Positions 17,088-27,546 are shown, numbered from the stretch's first letter. The stretch is DNA of 64,000 nt from an uncultured Coxiella sp. (GCA_902623005.1 CACNSC010000008.1:24887-88886); one strand, 5' to 3'. Notes: generated by a model not told the origin, from the sequence alone. Numbers and translations: made by a program.

Positions 17088-17888
17088 TTATTGTAAGCGA
17101 CGGTGATTCAGTGCTGGGAGGCGGTCACGAACATTACTTAAATGCGTGTCTTGCAGCTGAGCGATTACCGCACCATCGCCGTCTTCAAGACAGCCCATCA
17201 CCTCACCCCACGGATCAATAATTTGAGTGTGACCATACATGGCATGGCCATTTGGCAGCAATCCATATTGATTTGCGGCAACCACGTAACAGGTATTTTC
17301 AATTGCACGAGCACGCAATAAAACTTGCCAGTGATATTGGCCGGTATAAGCTAAGAAAGCTGCTGGCACTAAGAAGATCGATACTTGATCGCGCGATAAT
17401 TGACGATACAATTCAGGAAAACGCACGTCATAGCAAATACTCAATCCAACACGACCAACCGGCGTATCAATCGCAACCACTTGATCACCGCCTCTAAAAC
17501 GATCGGACTCCTGCACTTGACGGCTAGTGTCTAGGGTGACATGACATAAATGCATCTTGTTATAGTGAGCAACACACTCACCACGACCATCGTAAACCAA
17601 TGACGTTGAATACACATGACCGTCATGTGGCATACGAATCGGCATCGCACCGACCACTAACCACACTCCAAAGCGACGCGCCATATTAGCCATTGCTGCC
17701 TGACCTGGCCCATCACCAAAAGATTCTGTTAAATCAAGAATTCGCTTTGGCTGACCCAAACAATGTTCTGGCAATAAAATTAACTCTGCACCTTGAGCAG
17801 ATGCTTGTTGCACTTGCACCTCTATGGCCTGTAAATTGTCTTGCAAGCTGCCGGAGGCGTTGTTTTGGATTGCAGCAACGGTCGCCAT
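17088..17888 (-). CDS. Carbon-nitrogen hydrolase (nitrilase superfamily), probable deaminated-glutathione amidase
   Basis: A 266-residue nitrilase-superfamily amidase. The Glu-Lys-Cys triad is visible in LLPEHCLGQ (Glu), YNKMHLC (Lys) and LSICYDVRFPELYRQLS (Cys). The CYDVRFPELYR signature and the length fit the Nit1/NitFhit (YbeM-like) branch that repairs deaminated glutathione; exact substrate is not proven. The ATG at 17888 is followed by a normal N-terminus (MATVAAIQ). It follows the alpha/beta hydrolase gene in the same direction with a 47-base gap. Confidence 0.85.
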   Translation of the reverse strand: MATVAAIQNNASGSLQDNLQAIEVQVQQASAQGAELILLPEHCLGQPKRILDLTESFGDGPGQAAMANMARRFGVWLVVGAMPIRMPHDGHVYSTSLVYDGRGECVAHYNKMHLCHVTLDTSRQVQESDRFRGGDQVVAIDTPVGRVGLSICYDVRFPELYRQLSRDQVSIFLVPAAFLAYTGQYHWQVLLRARAIENTCYVVAANQYGLLPNGHAMYGHTQIIDPWGEVMGCLEDGDGAVIAQLQDTHLSNVRDRLPALNHRRLQ

Positions 17889-17935
17889 GGTTCACCTTTT
17901 CGTGTTCATATTATCGTAAATTATAACAAATCTTA

Positions 17936-18613
17936 TTAGCTGTTGCCTGTAGTATTATTTACAGCCGGGATACAGGTCTGTAGATGTGAAGTCACGACCT
18001 GTTGCAACTGCAATAGCTGACCATGGAAGAAATGACTAGCGCCCGCAATCACCTCACCATGCAAATGAGCTGTGGGTGGATGAGCCACTAAGTCTGCTAA
18101 TTCTGACACAGATACCACTTCGTCTTGATCACCATAAACCACAAACCAAGGGCAGCTAACGCTGATCATTTTACTAAAATCACCCATGCGCAAAGCCGGA
18201 GCTACCGTACATAGATAATCAATATCGTGACGTCGATTAGCCACTGATGCAGCAACATAACCGCCAAATGAAAACCCCATTAGCAACAAACGATGGTGTG
18301 GTAAAACCGTTTTCACCCAATCCAGTACCGCCTGTAAATCGGCTTGCTCACCAATCCCATCAGCATACTCTCCCGTGCTTTTTTGTACACCCCGAAAATT
18401 AAAACGCACGGTTGGCATAACAGGCATAACAGCTCTAGCCAGGGTAGTTACCACTTTATTGTGCATGGTACCTTGGTATTGTGGATGAGGGTGACAGATC
18501 ACTGCCACATAAGGCAGACCCGACATGGATGGGTGGGTTGTCATCATTTCCAAGTCACCCACAACACCGGGCATTAAAAAACAAGTTTGCTTATCGTTAG
18601 GAAATACGTTCAC
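17936..18613 (-). CDS. Alpha/beta hydrolase of unknown substrate
   Basis: A 225-residue serine hydrolase. It has AVICHPHPQYQGTMHNKVV (oxyanion region), the nucleophile elbow GFSFGG, GDQDEVV for the acid and GASHFFHG for the catalytic His. It belongs to the small CocE/dienelactone-like bacterial hydrolases often called 'alpha/beta hydrolase, YcjY/KTC-like'. It starts with GTG 18613, overlapping the upstream gene's stop by 4 bases (GTGA), so the two are translationally coupled. Confidence 0.82.
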   Translation of the reverse strand: MNVFPNDKQTCFLMPGVVGDLEMMTTHPSMSGLPYVAVICHPHPQYQGTMHNKVVTTLARAVMPVMPTVRFNFRGVQKSTGEYADGIGEQADLQAVLDWVKTVLPHHRLLLMGFSFGGYVAASVANRRHDIDYLCTVAPALRMGDFSKMISVSCPWFVVYGDQDEVVSVSELADLVAHPPTAHLHGEVIAGASHFFHGQLLQLQQVVTSHLQTCIPAVNNTTGNS

Positions 18614-19713
18614 TGACTATGCTCCTGAAGAAACTGCAATAAAGTCCAAGACGCCCATTCAACAACTGCATTCAAACTACGTGGACCTCGCCATACTGAG
18701 CTATACTGGTAGCTGCGTTGCTGTTGATTGATCGTACAGCGTAACTCAAACCAGATGGTTGAATCACGTGGCGACTGAAATATATCAGATCCAATCAAAG
18801 TGGCATGGCAAGGTGTAGACTCTTGGTGATTAAAGGTGATATATGACGCTGTTTGCTCTGATATTAAAGCGGTTGCCCAACGACCAAATGTGACTTGATC
18901 AAACAACGCCAATGCTAACTTCGACGCTGAAATATAGCATTGTAACTGTATCGACGCCGTCTGATCGGTCTGGCTGACTATATACGGTTGTATCAGCGGT
19001 TTAATCACCTGCAGTTTATCGGCTAAAGCCGCCTCGGAAACCGCATGTAACTTTAAGCGTAAGTAGGGAAACGAAGCACGATAACCTAACTCAACACGGT
19101 TATCGTTGACAAAAAATTGCTGAATTTTTTCTGCCAAATCACTCTCACCAATACCGAGCAATAAAAAATGTGCTTTATATTGTGCTTGTGAAAATCCAGC
19201 ATCCGTTAGAAGAGGCAATACTTGATGGCGAAACATTGGTAAGCATTCACGTGGTGGTCCGGGTAACAAAAACCAACGTTGCTGTCCTTGCTGGTAATCA
19301 CACCCATTGGCTGTACCATTCGCATTGATCAAAACTCGTGAACCTAAGGGAAACCAGCATTGATGTCGATTAATGTCAGGCGCAATTTTGCCTAACTTGG
19401 AAAAATAATTTTCAATGTGCTGCCAGCTAGCCTGATCAAACTCTAATGACTGTTGGCAAAAGCTAGCCAATGCGTGTCGCGTTCGATCATCCGATGTTGG
19501 ACCTAAACCACCAATCACTAATGTCACTGCATGCGTTGATAATACGCGTAAGGCATTAACAATATCAGCTTCATCATCCCTAACTGCCATGTGTGTTTTA
19601 ACACAAAACCCCAGATCAGTGAGTTCATCTGCGATTTGCTGACAATTACTATTAACTATTTCTCCAGCAACCACTTCATGACCGGTGGCTAAAATGGCAA
19701 TGCTTGTCTTCAT
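18610..19713 (-). CDS. CinA-like protein, molybdopterin-binding (MoaB/CinA) domain, no deamidase domain
   Basis: A 367-residue protein whose N-terminal half is a clear MoaB/CinA domain: SIAILATGHEVVAGEIVNSN, VIGGLGPTSDDRT and LLPGPPRECLPMFRHQ. In full-length CinA (about 400 residues) this half is an ADP-ribose/NMN-related pyrophosphatase and the C-terminal half is nicotinamide-nucleotide amidase with an ESCTGG-type motif. That motif is not seen here; the last 140 residues are unlike it. It may be a diverged or half-function CinA. It lies 15 bases after the ABC ATPase gene and overlaps the next gene by 4 bases. Confidence 0.75.
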   Translation of the reverse strand: MKTSIAILATGHEVVAGEIVNSNCQQIADELTDLGFCVKTHMAVRDDEADIVNALRVLSTHAVTLVIGGLGPTSDDRTRHALASFCQQSLEFDQASWQHIENYFSKLGKIAPDINRHQCWFPLGSRVLINANGTANGCDYQQGQQRWFLLPGPPRECLPMFRHQVLPLLTDAGFSQAQYKAHFLLLGIGESDLAEKIQQFFVNDNRVELGYRASFPYLRLKLHAVSEAALADKLQVIKPLIQPYIVSQTDQTASIQLQCYISASKLALALFDQVTFGRWATALISEQTASYITFNHQESTPCHATLIGSDIFQSPRDSTIWFELRCTINQQQRSYQYSSVWRGPRSLNAVVEWASWTLLQFLQEHSQ

Positions 19714-19728
19714 TCCGGTATCCGATAA

Positions 19729-21036
19729 TTATTGTGGATTTTCTAAACTGAGGTAGCCACTTTGTGAATCATAAGCAAATATCTCAGCATAACGCCCCCA
19801 CTCGATGACCACCTTGAGCACCTCTTCAGCTGCTTGCTGACTTAAATCTTGCTCAAGCTCTTTTAAGAACAAACTGTCGTCCAAACGATGATCTTCTTCC
19901 AAATCCAATGACTGGCGAATGTGCTTAGCCAGCGGAACGTAAGCGAGGAGTTGTTTGGCGAAGATCTTCTTTTGCAGCAAAATATCGGCTTTAGCAAGCT
20001 TTCTTCCTGTTGTAGTCAGCTGAATATCACCTTGTGACACGGTAGCAAAGCGTAGCAATTCCAGTGTCTCCGTAATTGCAAATAAATCATCCAATTCAAG
20101 GTGTAAGTCTTCCGCCAACTGCGGCAAATCGACACTGCGCTCGTATTCCGGCGAGTCCAAAGTCTCTAGGAAACCTGTAATTTCCGCAATTTCAACATTA
20201 GGTAGACGATAACCCATATCAATCGCTTGTTGTTGTTCATCTGCTGTATTTGAGGTGGATTGTCGATCGGTAGTCATCAACGTGTAGATACGATCAACCA
20301 TCGAACGGTACTCGGGTGAGGTATCGTTTCGAGGGTGGGGCAAGTCTACCATGATATCATCTCGCACCTGTCCCGGATCACTATCAAATACCAAAATACG
20401 ATCCGCTAAAAATACCGCCTCTTCAATATTGTGAGTCACAATGAGTATCGACTGAATTTTGGTTTTCTTTGACAGCCATAAATCAATTAAATCACCCCGT
20501 AATTTTTCTGCTGTGAGTACATCCAAGGCAGAAAAAGGCTCATCCATCAAAAGTACTTCGGGATCAACCACTAATGCGCGCGCTAATCCAACCCGTTGCG
20601 ACATACCACCGGATAATTCTTTTGGATAAGCAGACTCAAAACCGTCTAAACCAACAATATCGATTGCTTCCAAAGCTCGCTTACGTCGTTCTTGCCTAAC
20701 AACGCCACGCGCCTCTAAGCCCAGCTCAACATTTTGCAGCACAGTTAACCAAGGTAATAATGCAAAGTGTTGAAACACCATGGTCAAACCATCAACTGGC
20801 GCTGTAATCGGCTGACCGTGATACATCACCTTACCGTCGGTTGCTGCAATTAGACCAGCAATAATACGCAACAATGTCGACTTGCCTGAACCAGACTTTC
20901 CTAATAAAGCAATAATTTCACCGGAACGCATTGCAAAGTTAACTTCGTCTAAAACCAATAACTCTTGCACGCGGTGTTTACGAAAGGATTTTTTAACACA
21001 CTGAATATCAATGATAGTTGATTTGGTATCAGTCAT
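19729..21036 (-). CDS. ABC transporter ATP-binding protein, nitrate/sulfonate/taurine type, with AAA-associated C-terminal domain
   Basis: A 435-residue ATPase. Walker A is GKSGSGKST (about residue 45), signature LSGGMSQRV, Walker B VLLMDEPFSAL, and an H-loop lies in LIVTHNIEE. This part resembles the NtrD/TauB/SsuB family. Beyond residue about 265 is a second region (LPNVEIAEITGFLETLDSP to the end) of the kind annotated as AAA-associated C-terminal domain, which may be regulatory. It lies 21 bases after the fused permease. Substrate is unknown; no periplasmic binding protein is encoded nearby. Confidence 0.85.
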   Translation of the reverse strand: MTDTKSTIIDIQCVKKSFRKHRVQELLVLDEVNFAMRSGEIIALLGKSGSGKSTLLRIIAGLIAATDGKVMYHGQPITAPVDGLTMVFQHFALLPWLTVLQNVELGLEARGVVRQERRKRALEAIDIVGLDGFESAYPKELSGGMSQRVGLARALVVDPEVLLMDEPFSALDVLTAEKLRGDLIDLWLSKKTKIQSILIVTHNIEEAVFLADRILVFDSDPGQVRDDIMVDLPHPRNDTSPEYRSMVDRIYTLMTTDRQSTSNTADEQQQAIDMGYRLPNVEIAEITGFLETLDSPEYERSVDLPQLAEDLHLELDDLFAITETLELLRFATVSQGDIQLTTTGRKLAKADILLQKKIFAKQLLAYVPLAKHIRQSLDLEEDHRLDDSLFLKELEQDLSQQAAEEVLKVVIEWGRYAEIFAYDSQSGYLSLENPQ

Positions 21037-21057
21037 GCCTGCACTCCAAAAACTCGA

Positions 21058-22806
21058 TTAACTGTTGACCTGAAAACGTTGCTCAGCCAATTGATACAGC
21101 GGCCGCCACAGCACGTAATTAAATAGCAACACCCATGAGGACATAACAAAAATTCCCAAAGCGATGCGTGGAAAATCACCCACTGCGGTCATCTCAGCAA
21201 TGTAAGCACCCAGCCCCAATGCAGCTAAATGCACATTTCCCCAGTTCACTACCTCTGCGATAATGCTGATGTTCCAGGCACCACCAGCCGCTGTAATCAT
21301 TCCCGTAATGATGTAAGGGAAAATACCAGGAAGCACAAAACGATACCACCAGAGCCAACCCCGCACATTCAAAGTACCAACTGCATGATGCATGTTCTTT
21401 GGTAATGCCATTACACCTGCGATCACATTAAATAAGATATACCACTGCGTCCCCAAGATCATTAGCGGTGACACCCAAATATTGACATTAAGATGATTGT
21501 GAACAATCCACATCGCCACCACTGGGAACAATAAATTTGCCGGGAATGCTGCAAAAAATTGTGCAATCGGCTGTACAATCTTTGATGCTTTAGGGCTAAG
21601 ACCAATCAACACGCCGATTGGCACCCAAATTAAACAACTGATTATGATGAGTACGAATACGCGCAATGCTGTCAGAAAGCCTAAGAAAATGACTTTAAGC
21701 CCCTCACCGTAATCGACACTGGAAAAAATAAACTGCCATAACACTAATAGGCACAGTAATACAACGACACTTAACATGCTCCAAAAAAGTAATGTAATCG
21801 CTTTTTGCCAACGCTCACTGGATACCCAAGGCACGACTAATGCCGCACGAGCACGCGGACGGAGATTAACAATACGTTCTGCAAACATACTCAACCACTG
21901 ACCACAATGTACAAAAAATGCCGTGCGATGAAATAAATCCAATAACCACGATTGCGCTTCATCTTCTGATTCTTCGTCGTTTGCTTTGAATTTTTCTGAC
22001 CAAGCCACCAACGGACGAAAGATAATCTGATCGTATAAAAAGATCACGATAAACATCGTGATAATCACCGCCCACAAGGCATGCGAATTAGCTTGGCTAA
22101 TCGCAACGCTAATATACGAGCCAATTCCGGGTAAAAGAATATCTTGATGTGCCACGCTGATAGCTTCCGACGCAACTAAAAAAACCCAACTGCCTGACAT
22201 GGATATCATGGCATTCCACAGTAAACCTGGCATGGCAAAAGGTACTTCAATTTTCCAAAAACACTGCCATGCACTGAGATGAAACATACTCGCGGCTTCT
22301 CTTAAATCGCTTGGCACATTTCGTACACTTTGATAGAAACTCAGTATCATGTTCCACACTTGCGCAGTAAAAATAGCAAAGATAGCCGCACATTCAGGGC
22401 CTAATAAGCTGCCTTTAAACAAGACAATGAAGCCAACCACGGTAATGCTCAGAAAACCCAATACAGGAACAGATTGTAAAATATCAACCAAGGGAATAAT
22501 AATGCGCTCAGCCGCACGACTTTTGGCTGCCCACGTGCCGAGCAAGAAAGTTACCACCGTGGACAAGATCAATGCCAACAACATACGCATTACGCTACGC
22601 AATGCGTAATACGGTAGCATCCATGGACTGAGCGAGATGGATAGAGTCTGACCTAACTCATAGCGCCCCACCATTGCCTTGGTCCCGAAACCCAGGAGAA
22701 TAAGTACGGTTGCTACTAGCAACAACGCGACAATATCCCACGAATTAGGAATTGGCCACCGTTTGACTTCGAGCTTGGTGAATGTGTGTTGAGTACGAAA
22801 CGCCAT
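21058..22806 (-). CDS. ABC transporter permease, two fused membrane domains (nitrate/taurine type)
   Basis: A 582-residue membrane protein made of two binding-protein-dependent permease domains in one chain. Each has an EAA-type loop: KIEVPFAMPGLLWNAMI in the first half and RFVLPGIFPYIITGMI in the second. Ordinary family members are single-domain of about 250 residues and work as dimers, so this is a natural fusion. A charged linker (KANDEESEDEAQSW) separates the halves. It pairs with the following ATPase. Related fused permeases occur in Legionella-type genomes. Substrate is unknown. Confidence 0.85.
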   Translation of the reverse strand: MAFRTQHTFTKLEVKRWPIPNSWDIVALLLVATVLILLGFGTKAMVGRYELGQTLSISLSPWMLPYYALRSVMRMLLALILSTVVTFLLGTWAAKSRAAERIIIPLVDILQSVPVLGFLSITVVGFIVLFKGSLLGPECAAIFAIFTAQVWNMILSFYQSVRNVPSDLREAASMFHLSAWQCFWKIEVPFAMPGLLWNAMISMSGSWVFLVASEAISVAHQDILLPGIGSYISVAISQANSHALWAVIITMFIVIFLYDQIIFRPLVAWSEKFKANDEESEDEAQSWLLDLFHRTAFFVHCGQWLSMFAERIVNLRPRARAALVVPWVSSERWQKAITLLFWSMLSVVVLLCLLVLWQFIFSSVDYGEGLKVIFLGFLTALRVFVLIIISCLIWVPIGVLIGLSPKASKIVQPIAQFFAAFPANLLFPVVAMWIVHNHLNVNIWVSPLMILGTQWYILFNVIAGVMALPKNMHHAVGTLNVRGWLWWYRFVLPGIFPYIITGMITAAGGAWNISIIAEVVNWGNVHLAALGLGAYIAEMTAVGDFPRIALGIFVMSSWVLLFNYVLWRPLYQLAEQRFQVNS

Positions 22807-22889
22807 AACAACAATCCCTAGTATTCATGGCATGCATGCATCATGCCACGCTTTACAATGAATAGAAACTTACGGTACGGGTAAAATGG

Positions 22890-23489
22890 CTAACTCGCGT
22901 CCATTGACGCAAACCACTGATCCAATACTGACCTAACCTCACTAACACCGGTGCGCTCTAATGAGGAAAATAGCTGCACGCTGACATTAGCAAAGGCTTT
23001 CATTGCAACTTGCACCGACTCTAAAGCTTGCCTTTGCCCAGATTTTTTAAGCTTATCTGCTTTGGTGAGTAAGATATGTAACGGCATCCCACAACTGGCG
23101 GACCAGGTAATGATCTCTTGATCCGTTTCTTTTAATGGATGACGAATATCCATCATGAGAACCACACCGCATAAACTTTGACGAGTCTCTAAATACTCAT
23201 GCGTTACTGCTTCCCAACGTTCTTTGATCGGCCGTGGTACTTTGGCATAGCCATATCCTGGCAAATCAACCAAGGTATGCGAATCGTCCAAACCGAATAA
23301 ATTGATCATCTGCGTGCGACCCGGCGTCGAGCTAGTTCTCGCAAGCCCTTTGATGCCCGTGATGGTGTTGAGCGCACTGGATTTGCCGGAATTAGAGCGC
23401 CCCATAAAAGCAACTTCAGCGCCCTCATCTTTAGGTAACTGACTGATTTTAACCGCACTTGTAAGGTATTTTGCCTGCTGGTATAGCAT
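22890..23489 (-). CDS. engB: Ribosome biogenesis GTP-binding protein EngB (YihA/YsxC)
   Basis: A 199-residue essential GTPase for large-subunit assembly. G1 is [13 protein letters not shown]3 [11 protein letters not shown]4 LTKADK. The start used is ATG 23489 ([19 protein letters not shown]), matching relatives; the ORF continues 41 codons upstream without family similarity. It diverges from the aldolase gene. The following permease gene is 83 bases downstream in the same direction. Confidence 0.93.
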   Translation of the reverse strand: MLYQQAKYLTSAVKISQLPKDEGAEVAFMGRSNSGKSSALNTITGIKGLARTSSTPGRTQMINLFGLDDSHTLVDLPGYGYAKVPRPIKERWEAVTHEYLETRQSLCGVVLMMDIRHPLKETDQEIITWSASCGMPLHILLTKADKLKKSGQRQALESVQVAMKAFANVSVQLFSSLERTGVSEVRSVLDQWFASMDAS

Positions 23490-23705
23490 AGAAAATCTCT
23501 GCGAATTGCCGCCTTGGTGAAAATTTGGCGAGTATAGCACCGAACAAGAAAAACCGCCATTGATCAAAAAACGGTCTTGCCCTCTGCCGCCCGCTTGTGA
23601 TAAGGCGGACAAGTCGTTATAGTGTGCGACTCTATTTAATTGTGATTCAACATTCTTACGGAATCATTGTCCTGTCAATTACACAACATAACATAGGAGT
23701 CTTTC

Positions 23706-24731
23706 ATGCTTAACGAACTCAAAGCAACGATTGCTAAAATCACAGAAAACGGTAAAGGTATTTTAGCTGCTGATGAAAGCACAAGCACTATCAAAAAACG
23801 CTTCGATAGCATCAACTTGGCATCTACTGAAGAGACTCGCCGTGATTACCGTGAAATGCTATTCAACACCCCGGATATTGGTGACTACATCAGTGGAGCA
23901 ATCTTATTTGAGGAAACCTTGGAGCAAAATACCTCTAAAAGTGAAACTATGGTTGAGCTACTTCAGCGTCAAGGCATTATCCCAGGTATCAAAGTCGATT
24001 TAGGTTTAGTGCATTTAGTCAACTCAGACGATGAAAAAGCCACTCAAGGTTTGGATGGTTTGCCAGAAAGATTAGCGCATTACAAATCTTTGGGCGCACG
24101 TTTTGCTAAGTGGCGCGCAGTTTACGACATCACCGATGACAAGCCCTCCGAGCAAGCAATTAAAACTAATGCCGACCTATTGGCACGATATGCAGCCATT
24201 TGCCAATCTCAAGGCATCGTCCCCATGGTAGAACCTGAAGTTTTAATGGACGGTTCACATACCATCGAACGTTGCAGTGAAGTCACCGAACAAGTATTGA
24301 TAGAAGTGTTTAATGCACTAAGAACTCACAAGGTGATACTTGAAGGCATGATCCTTAAACCTAACATGGTTATCTCTGGATCTGATTGCCCGGTTAAAGC
24401 CAGCACAGAACAAGTTGCTGAAATGACAATTGCTGTCTTCAAGCGCACTGTGCCTGCAGCAGTACCGACAATCAACTTCCTTTCTGGTGGACAAACAGAA
24501 GTTGAAGCAACAGCCAACTTACAAGCGATGAATGCATTGGGCAATCTTCCTTGGGTATTGGGTTACTCCTACGGCCGTGCTTTACAAGCACCAGCGATTG
24601 CTGCATGGCAGGGTAAAGCTGAAAACGTTGCTGCCGGTCAAGCTGCGTTATTGAAGCGCGCTAAAGCCAATACAGCAGCAACACTGGGCAAATACCACGC
24701 AGACATGGAACAAGAAACCGTTAATGCGTAA
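23706..24731 (+). CDS. Class I fructose-bisphosphate aldolase
   Basis: A 341-residue class I (Schiff-base) aldolase of the animal-type family, cleaving fructose 1,6-bisphosphate. Visible signatures are GKGILAADESTSTIKKRF at the N-terminus, AKWRAVY, MVEPEVL and MILKPNMV with K218 as the Schiff-base lysine, plus FLSGGQTE and SYGRALQ for phosphate binding. The start has TAGGAG upstream. Eukaryote-like class I aldolases occur in a minority of gammaproteobacteria including Legionellales. Single gene with its own terminator, divergent from engB; pgk and pyk of the same pathway lie near the right end of the window. Confidence 0.93.
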   Translation: MLNELKATIAKITENGKGILAADESTSTIKKRFDSINLASTEETRRDYREMLFNTPDIGDYISGAILFEETLEQNTSKSETMVELLQRQGIIPGIKVDLGLVHLVNSDDEKATQGLDGLPERLAHYKSLGARFAKWRAVYDITDDKPSEQAIKTNADLLARYAAICQSQGIVPMVEPEVLMDGSHTIERCSEVTEQVLIEVFNALRTHKVILEGMILKPNMVISGSDCPVKASTEQVAEMTIAVFKRTVPAAVPTINFLSGGQTEVEATANLQAMNALGNLPWVLGYSYGRALQAPAIAAWQGKAENVAAGQAALLKRAKANTAATLGKYHADMEQETVNA

Positions 24732-24745
24732 TCGTATTTTTCTCG

Positions 24746-24773
24746 AAAAAGGGGCATTTTGCCCCTTTTTTTT
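24746..24773 (+). terminator. Rho-independent terminator of the aldolase gene
   Basis: GGGGCA-TTT-TGCCCC stem-loop flanked by A5 and T8, 14 bases after the stop codon. A clear terminator; the A-run could also help terminate leftward transcription. Confidence 0.92.
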
Positions 24774-24822
24774 CGCTAAGCTATTTTGTGCTATTTAACC
24801 TGTGATCACTTACACATCTAAA

Positions 24823-25533
24823 TTATGCACAAGCGTGTTTGATGCCACAGCGAATCAACACGTAGTTAACTGGCATAGTGGTCAACATGCCAAAGATCAT
24901 GGCAATTTGCATCATAAACCAAAAAATCGGATCACCCGCATTAATCCGTTGATCAAATAAAAGAAATACGGAAATAAACATCCAAGCATACATGCCCACC
25001 TGGAAACTAGTCAGTGACAATATGTCAGCTTTGAATGCTTGCTTTAACACCTGCCATGTAGTGAGCTCCGGCTGCATGGGCTTGATGCTATAAAACTGAA
25101 ACGCCAAACCGAATAACAAAGCCAATCCATAGTCAACGGCAAAGCCCATCCATAAAAAACTACCGGCTATGGTTAACCCACAAATATAAATGAAAGTCTC
25201 ACCAATCATGTCCGCTAATGAACAGCCCGATGCGCAATGCGTTGATGAAATATACAAACTTTTATAATTAATCGAAGACTTGCCCATAGCACATTGATCA
25301 TTTGACGCTTTACTGGATTGGCACTTATTTATTGCTCCTTGAGCAGGAGCTCGTGCAACACAAAAATACATACCCAGTGCGATTGGCCAAATGAATAACG
25401 CCGTGATTGGCCAGGCAATATTCATTATCGCCATAGGCTGATAGCGACCCATTTGAATATCAACATAGATAATAACAGACGATAAGACCCCTAGACCCAG
25501 AGATACCCAAGCTATAATAGAGAGCACATCCAT
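24823..25533 (-). CDS. DUF4396-family membrane protein
   Basis: A 236-residue inner-membrane protein with about six hydrophobic spans. The loop motif SSTHCASGCSLADMIGE is the characteristic THCxxGCxLGD-like element of DUF4396 proteins, whose function is unknown. A preceding polar loop is Cys-containing (NKCQSSKASNDQC). His/Cys spacing in the membrane-facing loop suggests metal binding, an inference. It follows hslU in the same direction, 70 bases apart. Confidence 0.82.
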   Translation of the reverse strand: MDVLSIIAWVSLGLGVLSSVIIYVDIQMGRYQPMAIMNIAWPITALFIWPIALGMYFCVARAPAQGAINKCQSSKASNDQCAMGKSSINYKSLYISSTHCASGCSLADMIGETFIYICGLTIAGSFLWMGFAVDYGLALLFGLAFQFYSIKPMQPELTTWQVLKQAFKADILSLTSFQVGMYAWMFISVFLLFDQRINAGDPIFWFMMQIAMIFGMLTTMPVNYVLIRCGIKHACA

Positions 25534-25603
25534 GAACCATTCTCCACATTAATGACTGAGTCATTGAGCGTGAAGAATGATTGCAACAATGTCAATCAAA
25601 TGA

Positions 25604-26983
25604 CTAGAGAATACAACGGCTTAGATCTTCGTCTTCCGCTAACTCACCGAGCTGCTGATCAACATAACTGGCGTCAATCACTGTCGATTCACCGCCTTTA
25701 TCGGTGGCTTCAAAAGATACTTGATCCAATAGCTTTTCCAACACCGTGTGCAATCGACGTGCACCAATATTCTCTGCGGTCTCATTCACTTGCTGAGAAA
25801 TCTCAGCAATGCGCCTAACGCCCGTGGGATCAAATGATAGACCAAATCCCTCAGTCTGCATGAGAGCCGTGTATTGCTCAGTTAACGACGCATTAGGTTC
25901 CGTTAATATCCGCTCAAAGTCTTCAACCTTGAGTGCGTTTAATTCGACACGAATCGGAAAACGACCTTGCAACTCTGGCACTAGATCTGATGGCTTAGCT
26001 AGATGAAAGGCACCTGATGCAATAAAAAGAATGTGATCGGATTTAATCATGCCGTATTTTGTACTGACTGTTGTACCCTCAACCAAAGGCAATAAATCAC
26101 GCTGCACACCTTCTCGAGAGACATCACCACCGGTATCAGAACGACGGACGATCTTATCGATCTCATCGATAAAGACAATACCGTTTTGCTCAACATTATC
26201 GATCGCTTCAGTGCGCACGTCGTCTTCATTAATTAATTTGGCAGCTTCCTCATCAGTTAATTGTTTCAAGGCTTGCTTGATTGGCATACGTGTTTTTTTA
26301 GTTTTTTTATTGGAAATATTTTCCATCATGTTTTGTAACTGACCAACCATCTCCTCCATACCGGGAGGTCCCATAATCTCAACATTGGAAGCTAGCGATG
26401 ACATTAGATCAACTTCGATTTCCTTTTCATCTAACTGACCTTCACGTAATTTTTTACGATATAACTGGCGCGTTGCAGAATCTTGCTTTTGCTTATTTTC
26501 AGCCGCAACTTCTTTAGGTTCGTCGGCAAATTCACCACGAGCAGACGGCACCAAGATATCAAGAATGCGTTCTTCCGCAGCCTCTTCGGCCAAACTACGT
26601 TTTTTCTTCATGGCTTTTTCGCGTGTCATCTTCATCGATATTTCGATCAAGTCACGAATGATGGACTCGACGTCACGACCCACATAACCCACCTCAGTGA
26701 ATTTTGTTGCTTCAACTTTAATAAACGGCGCCTCAGCTAGATCAGCTAAGCGGCGTGCTACTTCCGTTTTACCGACACCAGTTGGTCCAATCATTAAAAT
26801 ATTCTTGGGTGTGATTTCTTTACGTAACTCAACCGGCACTTGTAATCGTCGCCAGCGGTTACGCAATGCAATCGCAACTGCTCGTTTTGCTTCACTTTGA
26901 CCAATGATATGTTGGTCCAAAGCAGCAACAATTTCACGCGGTGTTAACGTGACTTCGTTATTAGGTAATTTTGCCATTGTCAT
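25604..26983 (-). CDS. hslU: HslU, ATPase subunit of the HslUV protease
   Basis: A 459-residue AAA+ unfoldase. Walker A is [15 protein letters not shown], pore loop GYVGRDVES, Walker B region [11 protein letters not shown], and sensor/arginine region [12 protein letters not shown]. The I domain is the charged middle section (about residues 110-240). The C-terminus [10 protein letters not shown] fits into HslV pockets. The start is ATG 26983 or the ATG two codons later. It follows hslV by 17 bases. Confidence 0.95.
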   Translation of the reverse strand: MTMAKLPNNEVTLTPREIVAALDQHIIGQSEAKRAVAIALRNRWRRLQVPVELRKEITPKNILMIGPTGVGKTEVARRLADLAEAPFIKVEATKFTEVGYVGRDVESIIRDLIEISMKMTREKAMKKKRSLAEEAAEERILDILVPSARGEFADEPKEVAAENKQKQDSATRQLYRKKLREGQLDEKEIEVDLMSSLASNVEIMGPPGMEEMVGQLQNMMENISNKKTKKTRMPIKQALKQLTDEEAAKLINEDDVRTEAIDNVEQNGIVFIDEIDKIVRRSDTGGDVSREGVQRDLLPLVEGTTVSTKYGMIKSDHILFIASGAFHLAKPSDLVPELQGRFPIRVELNALKVEDFERILTEPNASLTEQYTALMQTEGFGLSFDPTGVRRIAEISQQVNETAENIGARRLHTVLEKLLDQVSFEATDKGGESTVIDASYVDQQLGELAEDEDLSRCIL

Positions 26984-27000
26984 AATTTTTTTCTCTCGCC

Positions 27001-27546
27001 TTAAGTCTCGCTCTCTAATTCTTCAATCACTAGATTGCTGTTGGTATAAACACAAATGTCTGCGGCAATTTTTAATGATTGCTCAACAATATTGCGTGCC
27101 TCCATGTCAGTATTATTCAGTAAAGCACGAGCAGCCGACTGCGCAAAATGACCACCCGAACCAATTGCCATCAAGCTTTCTTCTGGTTCAATCACATCAC
27201 CGTTACCGGTCAAGATTAAAGAACTCTTGGCATCTGCAACCACCAACAGGGCTTCTAGGCGCCGCAACATTTTATCGGTACGCCAGTCCTTTGCCATTTC
27301 AACCGCAGAGCGCACCAAATTTCCTTGATGTTTCTCTAGCTTGGCCTCGAAACGTTCGAACAAAGTAAAGGCGTCGGCCGTGCCACCAGCAAAGCCGGCT
27401 AGCACTTTATCACCGTACAAACGCCTTACTTTTCTCGCATTACCTTTAAGAACGGTTGATCCCATGGAGACCTGTCCATCACCGCCAATAATTACCTTGC
27501 CATGACGTCGTACTGACAAGATGGTTGTGCCTCTGTATTGCTCCAC
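27001..27546 (-). CDS. hslV: HslV, proteolytic subunit of the HslUV protease
   Basis: A 181-residue N-terminal-nucleophile peptidase. The chain begins [17 protein letters not shown]. Family alignment puts the active threonine at T7 after a six-residue pro-segment, as in Legionella and alphaproteobacteria, rather than after Met1 as in E. coli. GGDGQVSMG and [16 protein letters not shown] are further family markers. Expressed with hslU; heat-shock control is expected from the family, but no clear sigma-32 promoter was identified. Confidence 0.95.
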   Translation of the reverse strand: MEQYRGTTILSVRRHGKVIIGGDGQVSMGSTVLKGNARKVRRLYGDKVLAGFAGGTADAFTLFERFEAKLEKHQGNLVRSAVEMAKDWRTDKMLRRLEALLVVADAKSSLILTGNGDVIEPEESLMAIGSGGHFAQSAARALLNNTDMEARNIVEQSLKIAADICVYTNSNLVIEELESET

